Assembly (NCBI RefSeq): GCF_043677095.1
Contig: NZ_JBHLJR010000004.1
Span: 493,118 to 557,117 of the forward strand
Direction: 5' to 3'
From: Natronococcus roseus
Lineage (GTDB): Archaea; Halobacteriota; Halobacteria; Halobacteriales; Natrialbaceae
Length of the DNA stretch: 64,000 nt
Each line of letters begins with the position of its first letter. Position 1 is the stretch's first letter. Position numbers and translations under genes: made by a program. The notes below the pieces were generated by a model, which saw only the letters and a list, made by a program, of their open reading frames with translations, searched no databases and was not told where the DNA came from. Shown piece by piece: positions 50,805 through 58,948 of this stretch.

Positions 50805-51293
50805 TCAGCGGTCCTCGTCCTTGCCGCGGTCTCGGGTCACCGTTCGATCGCCCTCGGGCGGCGCCTCCTCGGTGTCGGGGTGGCGCTCGTCGCCGGCCTC
50901 GTCCATCTCCTCGGTCTCGGGCTCGAGGGCCTCGCCGGAGCGTCCTGACTCGTCGGCTCCCGCGGACCGTCCCTCGGCGTCTTCCGTGTGTTTGTCGTCT
51001 CGTCCGGCTACTGTCTCGTCCTCGGTGTGGGGATCCGGCCCCCTGTCGTCGCCGGCGCGCTCGAGCCGAACCGTCTCGTCCGTGACCCCGCCGACGTCGT
51101 CCTCGCCAAACGAAACCGTTTCCGCATCGGTGTCGACGTTCTGGCCGAGCGCTCCCCTGAGCGACTCGAGCGCGTCTGAATCGTAGTCGATCTCGGCCGT
51201 CGCACCCTCGAGTGAAGCGACGACGCCGACCCGTTCGCCGTCCGCGGTCTCGACCGGTTTGCCGACGTCGGCCTCGGTGAGTTGCGTTCCCAT
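50805..51293 (-). CDS. PRC-barrel-like protein with long acidic disordered tail
   Basis: 162 residues from MGTQLTEADVG. The first 75 residues ('LTEADVGKPVETADGERVGVVASLEGATAEIDYD') fit a PRC-barrel-type beta fold. The remaining half is Asp/Glu/Arg/Ser-rich and unstructured. It follows the RIO-type kinase gene on the same strand. Because PRC-barrel proteins often take part in RNA processing, a loose functional link to the kinase is possible but unproven. Confidence 0.8.
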   Translation of the reverse strand: MGTQLTEADVGKPVETADGERVGVVASLEGATAEIDYDSDALESLRGALGQNVDTDAETVSFGEDDVGGVTDETVRLERAGDDRGPDPHTEDETVAGRDDKHTEDAEGRSAGADESGRSGEALEPETEEMDEAGDERHPDTEEAPPEGDRTVTRDRGKDEDR

Positions 51294-51375
51294 GGGCGGG
51301 CTAACGGTGAGCGGAAAAAACCGGCAGTGCCTGCACTCGCGGGGTCGCGATCGCTCGTCCGAAGACGTGGCGCCG

Positions 51376-52188
51376 TCAGCGCTGCCGGCCCAGATCGGCC
51401 GCCTTCTCGAGTTCGCTTCGCAGCGTCGTCGAGTCGAACTCGTGATCGGGGCGCAGCCGAACGAAGTCCAGAAAGCGCCGGGCCGACAGCAGCGTCTCGG
51501 GATCGTACACCGACAGGGCCGCGTTGACGGCGTCTCGCGGGCCGATCCGGGGCTCGAGCACCGCGAGCGCGCAGGCGATATCGTAGGCGGTCGTCTCGTC
51601 GACCCGATCCTCGTGGACGCTGGTGGCGTCGATGAAGTACAGCTCGCCGTCACACAGCAGAATGTTCTCGGCGCGCAGGTCGCCGTGGGCCATCCCGTGG
51701 GTGTGCAGCGTCGCCAGCATCTCGAAGAGGTCGACGGCGCGGGCCGCGACGAACTCGTCGGAGACTTCGTCGAGGGACTCGAACGCCGGGAGATACTCGA
51801 GGACGAGCACGCCCAGGCCGTTGACCTCGAAGGCGTCGATCGGCCGGGGCGCGTTGATCCCGATCTCGCGCATTCGTCTGGTCGCCTCGTACTCGTGTTC
51901 GACCATCTCGCGGGGCGTGTCAAACCGGTCGAAAAACCCCTCGGTACCGGAGGAGAAGGCGCCGACGTTGCGACCGGTCGTCAGCAGGGCGTGGACCAGC
52001 GCGTTCTGCCGGGAGACGATCTTGACGAACCACTCCTCGTCGATGACACACGGCGTCGACAGCCAGTTGTCGGCCTCGAGGAACTCGACGCGGACGTCCT
52101 CGCGACCGTACCGATCCGCCAGCGTCCGGACGACGCGCTCGATGCGGCTCCACTCGACGGTTCCGCGAGCGAGCTGGCGGATATCCAT
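51376..52188 (-). CDS. RIO-type protein kinase
   Basis: 270 residues. Lys56 ('EEWFVKIVSRQN') is the ATP-binding lysine. 'MAHGDLRAENILLCDGELYFIDATSV' has catalytic Asp170, Asn175 and the metal-binding Asp187. This is a compact atypical kinase. It resembles the haloarchaeal RIO-like group rather than canonical Rio1 or Rio2, since the N-terminal winged helix of Rio2 is missing. Role unknown; classical RIO kinases act in small-subunit ribosome maturation. Confidence 0.87.
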   Translation of the reverse strand: MDIRQLARGTVEWSRIERVVRTLADRYGREDVRVEFLEADNWLSTPCVIDEEWFVKIVSRQNALVHALLTTGRNVGAFSSGTEGFFDRFDTPREMVEHEYEATRRMREIGINAPRPIDAFEVNGLGVLVLEYLPAFESLDEVSDEFVAARAVDLFEMLATLHTHGMAHGDLRAENILLCDGELYFIDATSVHEDRVDETTAYDIACALAVLEPRIGPRDAVNAALSVYDPETLLSARRFLDFVRLRPDHEFDSTTLRSELEKAADLGRQR

Positions 52189-52300
52189 ACGTCGAACGAA
52201 GGAGCGATGGGGTTAAATGCCTCTCGAACTGTCGCAATCGAGACCGGTTTCCGGGACGAGCTCGCGGCTCGCCGCGACCGCTCGCGGACCGTCGGAACAG

Positions 52301-52310
52301 TATTATTATC
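52301..52310 (+). promoter_or_regulatory. TATA-like box for the DUF7544-like gene
   Basis: TATTATTATC lies about 34 nt before the ATG at 52339. It is among the most AT-rich 10-mers in this GC-rich neighbourhood. Confidence 0.5.
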
Positions 52311-52338
52311 AGCGGTGCGACGGTACCGTTCCGTACGC

Positions 52339-53565
52339 ATGGACGCTGTCGACGACCTCGGTGACGCGATCGACGCGACGCGGAACTTCCTGACGCCGGT
52401 CCGGGCCGGGCTGTGGCTCCGGCTAGCGATACTCGCGCTGTTCGTCGGCGGGTTGGGCACCGGGTTTCCGTCCGCTCCGACCGGCGACGTCGGTCCGGCG
52501 GCCGAACAGGCACCCGGCCCCGGAGCCGAGGCGATCCCCGAGGAGGCGATCCTCGCCGCCGTCGTCGCCGTCGGCTTCTTGCTGTTGCTGTGGCTCGGGT
52601 ACGCGCTCGTCGCGGCCGTCATGGAGTTCGTCTTCATCGAGTCGCTTCGCTCCGAGACGGTCCGCGTTCGACGGTACTCGAACGCGAACGTCGGCCGTGG
52701 CATCCGGCTGTTCGGGTTCCGGGTGGCACTTATCGCGATCGCGGCGCTCGTCGGTGCGACCCCCGTCGTCGCCTCGATACTCGGCCTCGGCGGGATCGAC
52801 GGAACGACCGGAATAGTGGGTCTGGCAGCGCTGTTCGCTGTCGGCGTTTACCTTCTCTACGCCGTGATCAGCCGCTTTACCTCCGAGTTCGTCGCCCCGA
52901 TCATGCTGCTCGAGGAGCGGGGCGTGCTCTCGGCGTGGCGCCGCTTCTGGCCGACGGTCCGGGCGAACTGGCTCGAGTACGTCGTCTACCTCGTTCTCGT
53001 CTGGATCATCCAGGCCGCCGTCGGGATCGCCGTCAGTATCCTCACGCTGATTGCCGGTATCATCGTCGCGATCCCGTTCATCGTCGTCGCGGTCCTGCTG
53101 TTCGCACTCGGCGACGTCGGCGCGATCCTCGCCGCAGTGGTGGTTCTGACGGGGGTCCTCGCGTTCGTGCTCGCCGCGTTGCTCGTCCAGGTTCCGGTCG
53201 TTTCGTACTTCAAGTACTACGCGCTGTTGTTGCTCGGCGACACGAATGCCGACCTCGATCTGATCCCCGACCAGCGGGCGGCGATCAGAGCCGACGGCGG
53301 CGAACCGTCCGAGCCCGACTGGGACGACTCGAGTCGACCGCCCGAGACCGACGACCGGGGTGACGACGAGGACGACTGGACGGCCGACTACGGGTGGGTC
53401 GACGACGAGGAGGAGATCGACGACTGGGAGGACGCCGGCTGGGGCGACGCCGAAGACCGCGACGGCCGCGACGGCCGCGACGACCGCGACGACCGCGACG
53501 ACCGCGATGACCGTGACGGTCGGAACGACCGCGAGAACCACGAGGACGACGACCGCGGCTGGTAG
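52339..53565 (+). CDS. DUF7544-like multi-span membrane protein with repetitive acidic tail
   Basis: 408 residues from MDAVDDLGDA. About six or seven hydrophobic segments lie between residues 25 and 310. The block 'EFVFIESLRSETVRVRRYSNANVGRGIRLFGFRV' and 'RRFWPTVRANWLEYVVYLVLVWII' recall haloarchaeal DUF7544 and glycerophosphoryl-diester-phosphodiesterase membrane-domain proteins. The cytosolic C-terminus (about 330-408) is Asp-rich and ends in RDxRDx repeats. Function unknown. Confidence 0.88.
   Translation: MDAVDDLGDAIDATRNFLTPVRAGLWLRLAILALFVGGLGTGFPSAPTGDVGPAAEQAPGPGAEAIPEEAILAAVVAVGFLLLLWLGYALVAAVMEFVFIESLRSETVRVRRYSNANVGRGIRLFGFRVALIAIAALVGATPVVASILGLGGIDGTTGIVGLAALFAVGVYLLYAVISRFTSEFVAPIMLLEERGVLSAWRRFWPTVRANWLEYVVYLVLVWIIQAAVGIAVSILTLIAGIIVAIPFIVVAVLLFALGDVGAILAAVVVLTGVLAFVLAALLVQVPVVSYFKYYALLLLGDTNADLDLIPDQRAAIRADGGEPSEPDWDDSSRPPETDDRGDDEDDWTADYGWVDDEEEIDDWEDAGWGDAEDRDGRDGRDDRDDRDDRDDRDGRNDRENHEDDDRGW
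53456..53535 (+). repeat. Tandem 9-bp repeat in the tail of the membrane protein gene
   Basis: Eight or nine imperfect copies of CGCGACGRC encode the RDGRDGRDDRDDRDDRD tail. Frame-preserving 9-bp units allow length variation without frameshift. Confidence 0.75.
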
Positions 53566-53626
53566 CCGACGCCGTAGTTGATCATTTTTCCGGAGCGTTT
53601 ATTCCGGGGCTCGGCAAGTATTGCAT

Positions 53627-54769
53627 ATGGACTTCGAGCTGCCGGACGAACATCGGATGATCCAGGAGACGGTGAGGGAGTTCTGCCAGGGCGAGATCGA
53701 GCCGATCGCCCAGGAGATCGAGGACGACCACCGGTTCCCCGAGGAGATCTTCGACCAGCTCGCCGACCTCGATATGATGGGCGTGCCCATCTCCGAGGAG
53801 TACGGCGGGCTCGGCGGCGACACCCTGATGTACTCGCTGGTCGCCGAGGAGATCGGACGCGTCTCCGGCTCGGTCGGGCTCTCCTACGTCGCCCACATCT
53901 CGCTGGCGTCGAAACCGCTCGAGCTGTTTGGGACGCCCGAACAGAAAGAACGCTGGCTGCGCCCGCTCGCGGAAGGCGAGTACATGGGCGGCTGGGCGCT
54001 GACGGAGCCGAGCAGCGGCTCGGACGCCTCCGATATGGATACCGTGGCCGAAAAAGAGGGCGACGAGTGGGTCGTAAACGGCACCAAGCAGTTCATCACG
54101 AACGCCTCGGAGGCGGGCTCGGTGCTCGTCAAGGCCGTCACCGACCCCGGCGCCGGCTACGACGGGATCTCGACGTTCATCGTCGACCCCCGCGAAGACG
54201 ACGGGTTCGAGGTGACGACGATCTGGGACAAGATGGGACTCAACGCCTCGCCGACCTGCGAGATCCAGCTCGAGGACGTCCGCCTGCCCGAGGATCGCCT
54301 GCTCGGTGAGGAGGGCGACGGCTGGGACCAGACGAAGAAGACCCTGGACGGTGGGCGGATCTCGATCGCAGCGCTATCGACGGGGCTCGCCCAGGGCGCC
54401 TACGAGCACGCCAAGGCCTACAGCCAGGAGCGCGAGCAGTTCGGCCAGCCGATCTCGCAGTTCGACGCCGTTCGGGACAAGGTCGTCGACATGCACCGCA
54501 AGACCGAACGCGCCCGACTGCTCACCCACCAGGCGGCCCACCGCTACGATCAGGGCGAGCCCGTCGCCCGCGAGTCCGCGCTGGCGAAACTCGACGCCAG
54601 CGAGGCCGCCCGCGAGGTCGCCGAGGACGCAGTGCAGGTGCTGGGCGGCTACGGCTACACCACCGACTTCGCCCCCCAGCGGTTCTACCGCGACGCCAAG
54701 CTGATGGAGATCGGCGAGGGGACGAGCGAGATCCAGCACCTCGTCATCGGCCGCGAACTCGGTCTGTAG
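53627..54769 (+). CDS. Acyl-CoA dehydrogenase
   Basis: 380 residues from MDFELPDEHR. 'YMGGWALTEPSSGSDASDMDT' and 'GTKQFITNASEAGSVLVKA' are the two family signatures, and 'LGGYGYTTDFAPQRFYRDAKLMEIGEGTSEIQHLVIGREL' the C-terminal one. The catalytic Glu is probably in 'IGEGTSEIQ'. FAD-dependent first step of acyl-CoA beta-oxidation; chain length unknown. The TATA-like GTTTATT is about 27 nt upstream, which favours ATG 53627 over the TTG at 53621. Confidence 0.95.
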   Translation: MDFELPDEHRMIQETVREFCQGEIEPIAQEIEDDHRFPEEIFDQLADLDMMGVPISEEYGGLGGDTLMYSLVAEEIGRVSGSVGLSYVAHISLASKPLELFGTPEQKERWLRPLAEGEYMGGWALTEPSSGSDASDMDTVAEKEGDEWVVNGTKQFITNASEAGSVLVKAVTDPGAGYDGISTFIVDPREDDGFEVTTIWDKMGLNASPTCEIQLEDVRLPEDRLLGEEGDGWDQTKKTLDGGRISIAALSTGLAQGAYEHAKAYSQEREQFGQPISQFDAVRDKVVDMHRKTERARLLTHQAAHRYDQGEPVARESALAKLDASEAAREVAEDAVQVLGGYGYTTDFAPQRFYRDAKLMEIGEGTSEIQHLVIGRELGL

Positions 54770-54770
54770 G

Positions 54771-54989
54771 ATGCTCGCGACGGCTCTGGGGGTGGTCTTC
54801 CTCGCGTTCGGCCTCGCGGGGATTCGGTACGCCCCCGCGATCGTCGAGGCCCAGCGCCGGGAGGGGATGACGCCGTTCGACGACGCCGAACTCGAGGCGT
54901 CCGACCGGGTGACGGTCACTCGAGGGACGGGCGCCGTCGCCGTCCTGGTGGGGCTCGCCCTGCTCGCCTACGGGCTAGGGGTCGTTTAG
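54771..54989 (+). CDS. Small two-span membrane protein
   Basis: 72 residues, one base after the acyl-CoA dehydrogenase stop, so probably co-transcribed. Hydrophobic helices are at 1-17 ('MLATALGVVFLAFGLAGI') and 53-71 ('AVAVLVGLALLAYGLGVV'). The loop contains 'RREGMTPFDDAELEASDRV'. Unknown function. The AT-rich insertion begins right behind its stop codon. Confidence 0.75.
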   Translation: MLATALGVVFLAFGLAGIRYAPAIVEAQRREGMTPFDDAELEASDRVTVTRGTGAVAVLVGLALLAYGLGVV

Positions 54990-54999
54990 GGACGATTGG
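54990..54999 (+). repeat. Left copy of the target-site duplication
   Basis: GGACGATTGG. The identical 10-mer occurs at 56917-56926, on the far side of the AT-rich insertion. If the terminal GG of the element is counted separately, the duplication is GGACGATT (8 bp). Confidence 0.75.
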
Positions 55000-55290
55000 C
55001 TCTGCTGAAATTCTTCAGAGCTGATACAAACTGCGTGCTGAATACACAGCGCGAATGTCGCACTGATCAAGAGCCGATCTGGAATGAATAGTGACTGATT
55101 AGTGCAGAGCATGAATGCAGCAAACTGACTTCATTTTCCAATTGGACTGCACTGAATAATCTAATCAGAATGGTGGGCAAGGGTTTGACTGAATTCTCAC
55201 AACCTTTAAATCGACTTGTAATTCCGAATGCTATCCAGAGAATATCATTGGAGCACTAAAAGGGAAAAGCATGACTTCTGCAAGAAGATT

Positions 55291-55473
55291 TCACCTTGTC
55301 AATGCTAAGCCAGATATCGTGACGAGTATTCCAATTAATGCGGCTATAAACCAAAATCCCTCGCCTGTAGTACCAATAGCATCGGCTACCTCCATTAAGC
55401 CAGCAACTGTTGTGATCTGCAACCCAAGTATCCCAACAAGATAGTCTCTAGATTCCATATAGTACGTATGCAT
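55291..55473 (-). CDS. Small two-span membrane protein inside the insertion
   Basis: 60 residues (or 55 from the second Met). It has hydrophobic helices at about 11-28 and 41-58 ('FWFIAALIGILVTISGLAL'). Codon use is AT-rich, unlike the rest of the window. It is divergent from the orphan gene at 55588, with a very AT-rich 110-bp gap that can hold promoters for both. Not recognised. Confidence 0.6.
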   Translation of the reverse strand: MHTYYMESRDYLVGILGLQITTVAGLMEVADAIGTTGEGFWFIAALIGILVTISGLALTR

Positions 55474-55587
55474 TGGTTTATAGAAAAAATTTCCGACTTA
55501 TCATTAATTTATTCTAAGTGATATTTCGATAATTACTGGTATCATGTTGCCAAAATGTTTATTATTGTAGCTATATCGAATGGCTAT

Positions 55588-56397
55588 ATGCGGAGGCGAT
55601 CAGTAATCAAGTCGATCAGTGGTGTTGGAACGCTAGCTATCACTGGTACTGTTAGCGGAAACGAAGGAAAGGATCCAGTAGAACGTCTAAGCAAACGAAT
55701 TGCCAAAGCTCGTGTGAATGATAACGACGATAGGGCTAAGCAACTGCTTGAAGCGCACGGAGTAGAAGAGTATAAATTCAATTCTATTGACGTTTATGAC
55801 GAACCAGATGATGAAATGGGCATTGAACATGCCTTCAGAAAGGGCACATTTGATTTATACCTATATGGACTATCAAATAGCTCAGACCATTATATGTTCC
55901 AAGCTATCATGACTATGGATAGTGGTTACGAGGGAATGTTTAGAGCAGCAGACCGGGTTGACGATATCATTGGCATCACTTGGAACACAGACCACTGGTC
56001 ACTAGGAAATATCACTGAATATAATCCTCCAATGACATATATGTTTGGTGATGGAGATAAATGGCACGACATATCAATTGATGGGTATGATCCTAATAAA
56101 TCAGGTGTTACTGGTGCTGTCGACATAATGGGTGGTGAAATACCGCCTTCTGGTCGTCGAGACGAAGTCTATCAAGACGAAGTCTCGTTCGCTCTGGAAG
56201 GATACGTTCAAGCATTAGATGACGCTAAACCCCCCTTATTCTGTGAATATTTCCATAATATCTCACAACCATATAAAGGATCGATATCAAATATTACTGT
56301 CGGTGTCAGTAGTAAGGGAATAGGAATTAATGTAGATTTCACCAGTGGTGCCAGCACTAGGTGGGAAGGAGAGGGATATACTGAGTATGAAGGATAA
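55588..56397 (+). CDS. Orphan Tat-signal protein inside the insertion
   Basis: 269 residues from MRRRSVIKSISGVGTLAITG, a short twin-arginine-type signal. The rest is hydrophilic with many Tyr, Trp, Asn and Gly ('DDIIGITWNTDHWSLGNITEYNPPMTYMFGDGDKWHD', 'GAVDIMGGEIPPSG') and no further membrane segment, so it is probably exported in a folded state. Third codon positions are mostly A/T, the opposite of neighbouring genes, which marks foreign origin. The ATG at 55588 is preferred over 55555 because the signal starts there. No family recognised. Confidence 0.75.
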   Translation: MRRRSVIKSISGVGTLAITGTVSGNEGKDPVERLSKRIAKARVNDNDDRAKQLLEAHGVEEYKFNSIDVYDEPDDEMGIEHAFRKGTFDLYLYGLSNSSDHYMFQAIMTMDSGYEGMFRAADRVDDIIGITWNTDHWSLGNITEYNPPMTYMFGDGDKWHDISIDGYDPNKSGVTGAVDIMGGEIPPSGRRDEVYQDEVSFALEGYVQALDDAKPPLFCEYFHNISQPYKGSISNITVGVSSKGIGINVDFTSGASTRWEGEGYTEYEG

Positions 56398-56557
56398 CAC
56401 TATGTATTAGTACACCATTCTCCTACTTGTATAGAAGGTACTATTGAGCGGTTTTACTACTACAAATTGGCCAGAGTCGTGCAGAAGATTCGAGTGTCCT
56501 ATTCTGCTCTGTAGGATCGCTAGACAGCGCCGCCTCAATCGCGTTATCTCCGTAGAG

Positions 56558-56682
56558 AATGATTTTCTCGGCCGTTTGAGGGTGAATCACTCCAAATCCT
56601 CGTAGACGCCCTGCAAAATGAGGAAACGTATGTGAACGTTCACACAGTCGAACACCCTGATGGTGAAATCCGGGACGATTAA
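56558..56682 (+). pseudogene. Decayed C-terminal fragment of a CHRD-domain protein
   Basis: The frame ending with a TAA at 56680-56682 reads 'ESLQILVDALQNEETYVNVHTVEHPDGEIRDD'-like sequence. The string YVNVHTVEHPDGEIR is the C-terminal signature of the CHRD (chordin) domain of exported proteins. Upstream, a TGA at 56560 interrupts this frame. The expected preceding residues (ENDFLG) sit in another frame, so there is at least one frameshift. No start or N-terminal part is visible. A perfect palindrome TGTGAACGTTCACA (56631-56644) lies inside it by chance or otherwise. Confidence 0.6.
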
Positions 56683-56916
56683 TGGATATCCAAGGAATTG
56701 GCTCTGTGCTCGATAAGGTGACGATATCTGGCATGAAGGTGAACAGATACACATGATAGCCGACTCTCGGCTGCTGATCTATTCTGTTCCTATACTCACT
56801 GAACATCTGATACGTTGGACACACCACGAAACAAACTCGGTTACCGTGCTGCACTTATTTTCTGTATTCAGCACGGTTACTGAAACCTATCACCGACTGA
56901 GGGTTTCAACAAGGCC

Positions 56917-56926
56917 GGACGATTGG
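56917..56926 (+). repeat. Right copy of the target-site duplication
   Basis: GGACGATTGG, identical to 54990-54999. Between it and the DUF2062 gene (57002) lies ordinary GC-rich DNA, with a small GGGTGC/GCACCC hairpin near 56950. Confidence 0.75.
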
Positions 56927-57001
56927 AACGCCGACGTCGCCGGCCCGAGGGTGCACTCGAGCACCCGACGAACGGATCGTATTCTCGCAGAAACCCCCTC
57001 G

Positions 57002-57508
57002 TTAGCGGCGGAACAGCCCGAGCACGGCCGACGCGGACGACCGCTCGGCGGGGTCGTCCGCCCGTTCCCGGTGGAGCCGCGTCAGCCGGGCGACGACGAC
57101 GTAACTCGAGGCCGACAGCACCGCGGCGATCAGGAGGTTTCCGACTAGGAGCTGCCGAACGACAATGCCCGCCGTCTCGAGCAGCGAGGCGTCGGTCGTG
57201 CTCGAGCGAAGCGGTCGCTCACCGAAGACGAGGCCGCCGACCTGATAGCTCCCGACGTAGACGGCGGGCTTGACCAGGGGGTTGAGCACGGCGATCGCGG
57301 CGATGATCGCGGGCTTGCTGACCCAGGACCGCCACGCCGCGAGCCCGGCCAGCAGGCCGATCCCGAGCCCCCCGGTCGGCAGGGCCGTCACGAAGATCCC
57401 GGTCGCGAAGCTCAGTCCGACCTCGTGGGGAGTGTGTTCCTCCTGGAGGGCGGTCGTCAGCTCCCGGCGGACGCGCTCGCGGTACCGGGAGAGCCGGTCT
57501 CGGATCAC
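57002..57508 (-). CDS. DUF2062-family membrane protein
   Basis: 168 residues. 'EEHTPHEVGLSFATGIFVTALPTGGLGIGLLAGLAAWRSWVSKPAIIAAIAVLNPLVKPAVYVGSYQVG' is the DUF2062 core with its conserved 'P-x-G-x-x' and 'NP' turns. A second hydrophobic pair is near the C-terminus. Integral membrane protein of unknown function, found in many bacteria and archaea. Confidence 0.9.
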   Translation of the reverse strand: MIRDRLSRYRERVRRELTTALQEEHTPHEVGLSFATGIFVTALPTGGLGIGLLAGLAAWRSWVSKPAIIAAIAVLNPLVKPAVYVGSYQVGGLVFGERPLRSSTTDASLLETAGIVVRQLLVGNLLIAAVLSASSYVVVARLTRLHRERADDPAERSSASAVLGLFRR

Positions 57509-57593
57509 GCTCTGTCGATCGGTCCGTCCGGGTCGGCAAAAACATGTCGACGTGCTCGCAATCGTGTCGCTGGGACGACAGCTCGAGGCGAGA

Positions 57594-58850
57594 TTACGGG
57601 AAGCTGCCGGCTTCCTCGAAGGCGTTCGCGACGCGCTCGATCGCGACCACGTAGGCCGCGGTGCGGGGGTTCTCGAGGTCGTTCTCCTCGATAGTCTCGA
57701 CGAGAGCGTCGAAGGCGTCGACGATGTGGTCCTCGAGTTCCTCGTTGACCTTCTGTTCGTCCCAGTAGAAGCGCTGGCGGTTCTGGACCCACTCGAAGTA
57801 CGAGACGGTGACGCCGCCGGCGTTGGCGAGGATGTCCGGAATGACGAACACGTCCGCCTCGGCGAGGGTGGCGTCGGCCTCCGGGGTGAGCGGGCCGTTG
57901 GCGGCCTCCGAGATGACGTCGGCCGAGACGTCCTCGGCGAGGTCGGCGTCGATCGCGTTCTCGAGGGCTGCGGGGATCAGCAGGTCGACGTCGAGTGTTA
58001 GAACGTCCTCGTTGGTGAGCTCCTCCTCGCTTTCCTCGTAGCCGACGATGCTGCCGGTCTCGTTCTTGTGTTCCTTGGCCGCGACCGGATCGAAGCCGTC
58101 GGGGTTGTAGATCCCGCCGCTGGAGTCGCTGGCGGCGACGACGGTCGCGCCCATCTCGTCGATCAGCTTGGCGGCGATCCAGCCGGCGTTGCCGTACCCC
58201 TGGACCGCGACGGTCGCACCCTCGAGATCTTCCCCGAGGTAGTCGAAGGCCTCGCGGGCGGCGAGCACCGTCGAGCGGCCGGTCGCCTCGATCCGGCCCT
58301 CGCTGCCGCCGCTGGCGAGGTTTTTGCCGGTGACGACCCCCGGCTCGGTGGTGTTCTCTAAGGTCTCGTAGGTGTCCTTGATCCAGTTCATCTCCCGCTG
58401 GCCCGTGTTCACGTCGGGCGCGGGGATGTCGCGGTCCTCGCCGACCATCGGGCGAAGTTCCTTGGCGAACGCACGAGTGACCCGCTCGAGTTCGGCGTCC
58501 GAGTATTCGCTCGGATCGATGACGATCCCCCCTTTCCCGCCGCCGTAGGGGATGTCGGCGGTCGCACACTTGTAGACCATCCAGCCCGACAGCGCCTTTA
58601 CCTCGTCGCGGTTGACGTCGGGGTGGTAGCGAATACCGCCCTTGTAGGGGCCGCGATCGCCGTTGAACTGCGAGCGAAACGCCTTGAACCGCTCAAGCGA
58701 GCCGTCGTCGCGTTCGATCGTCAGGTTCGTCTCGAGAACGCGTTCGGGGTGTTTCAGCCGCTCGAGGACGTCGTCTTCGACGTCGATGTAGGCGGCGGCC
58801 TCGTCGATCTGCGACTGGAGACTCTCGAATGGGTTCGCCTGCCCGGTCAT
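57594..58850 (-). CDS. gdhB: Glutamate dehydrogenase (Glu/Leu/Phe/Val dehydrogenase family)
   Basis: 418 residues. 'GPYKGGIRYHPDVNRDEVKALSGWMVYKCATADIPYGGGKGGI' contains the substrate-binding lysines and the catalytic Lys/Asp region. 'VAVQGYGNAGWIAAKLIDEMGATVVAASDSSGGIYNPDG' is the Rossmann loop. It interconverts glutamate and 2-oxoglutarate with NAD(P). The symbol follows common haloarchaeal usage; the coenzyme preference is not established from the sequence. Confidence 0.95.
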   Translation of the reverse strand: MTGQANPFESLQSQIDEAAAYIDVEDDVLERLKHPERVLETNLTIERDDGSLERFKAFRSQFNGDRGPYKGGIRYHPDVNRDEVKALSGWMVYKCATADIPYGGGKGGIVIDPSEYSDAELERVTRAFAKELRPMVGEDRDIPAPDVNTGQREMNWIKDTYETLENTTEPGVVTGKNLASGGSEGRIEATGRSTVLAAREAFDYLGEDLEGATVAVQGYGNAGWIAAKLIDEMGATVVAASDSSGGIYNPDGFDPVAAKEHKNETGSIVGYEESEEELTNEDVLTLDVDLLIPAALENAIDADLAEDVSADVISEAANGPLTPEADATLAEADVFVIPDILANAGGVTVSYFEWVQNRQRFYWDEQKVNEELEDHIVDAFDALVETIEENDLENPRTAAYVVAIERVANAFEEAGSFP

Positions 58851-58948
58851 ACGGAGGCGTTTATCGGACTGGTGGATAAGCGTAGCGAATAGAAGTCACA
58901 ATCGAACACGTCGCGGATATACTAGGGCGTTCTAGGCTCTCTGTTCTG

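Larger units (their letters stand above)
54998..56916. mobile_element. AT-rich insertion with degenerate inverted ends
   Basis: The base composition changes abruptly from GC-rich to AT-rich here and back at 56.9 kb. The left end reads GGCTCTGCTGAAATTC and the right end, on the other strand, GGCCTTGTTGAAACC. A second, perfect 13-bp inverted match CGTGCTGAATACA lies inside both ends (55034-55046 and, complementary, 56863-56875). The insertion is bracketed by the direct repeat GGACGATT(GG). No intact transposase is present. The contents are a small membrane protein, a Tat-signal orphan and a decayed CHRD fragment. The first 290 bp (54998-55290) are non-coding. Confidence 0.75.

Noticed and set aside
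56631..56644. Perfect palindrome TGTGAACGTTCACA
   Set aside because: It lies inside the CHRD remnant, where the bases encode YVNVHT, so the symmetry may be accidental. There is no promoter beside it.
56441..56854. 137-codon open frame on the minus strand inside the insertion
   Set aside because: The opposite strand carries the CHRD remnant in the same place, and the minus-strand translation resembles no protein family. It is most likely a shadow of decayed coding DNA, although a real small gene cannot be fully excluded.
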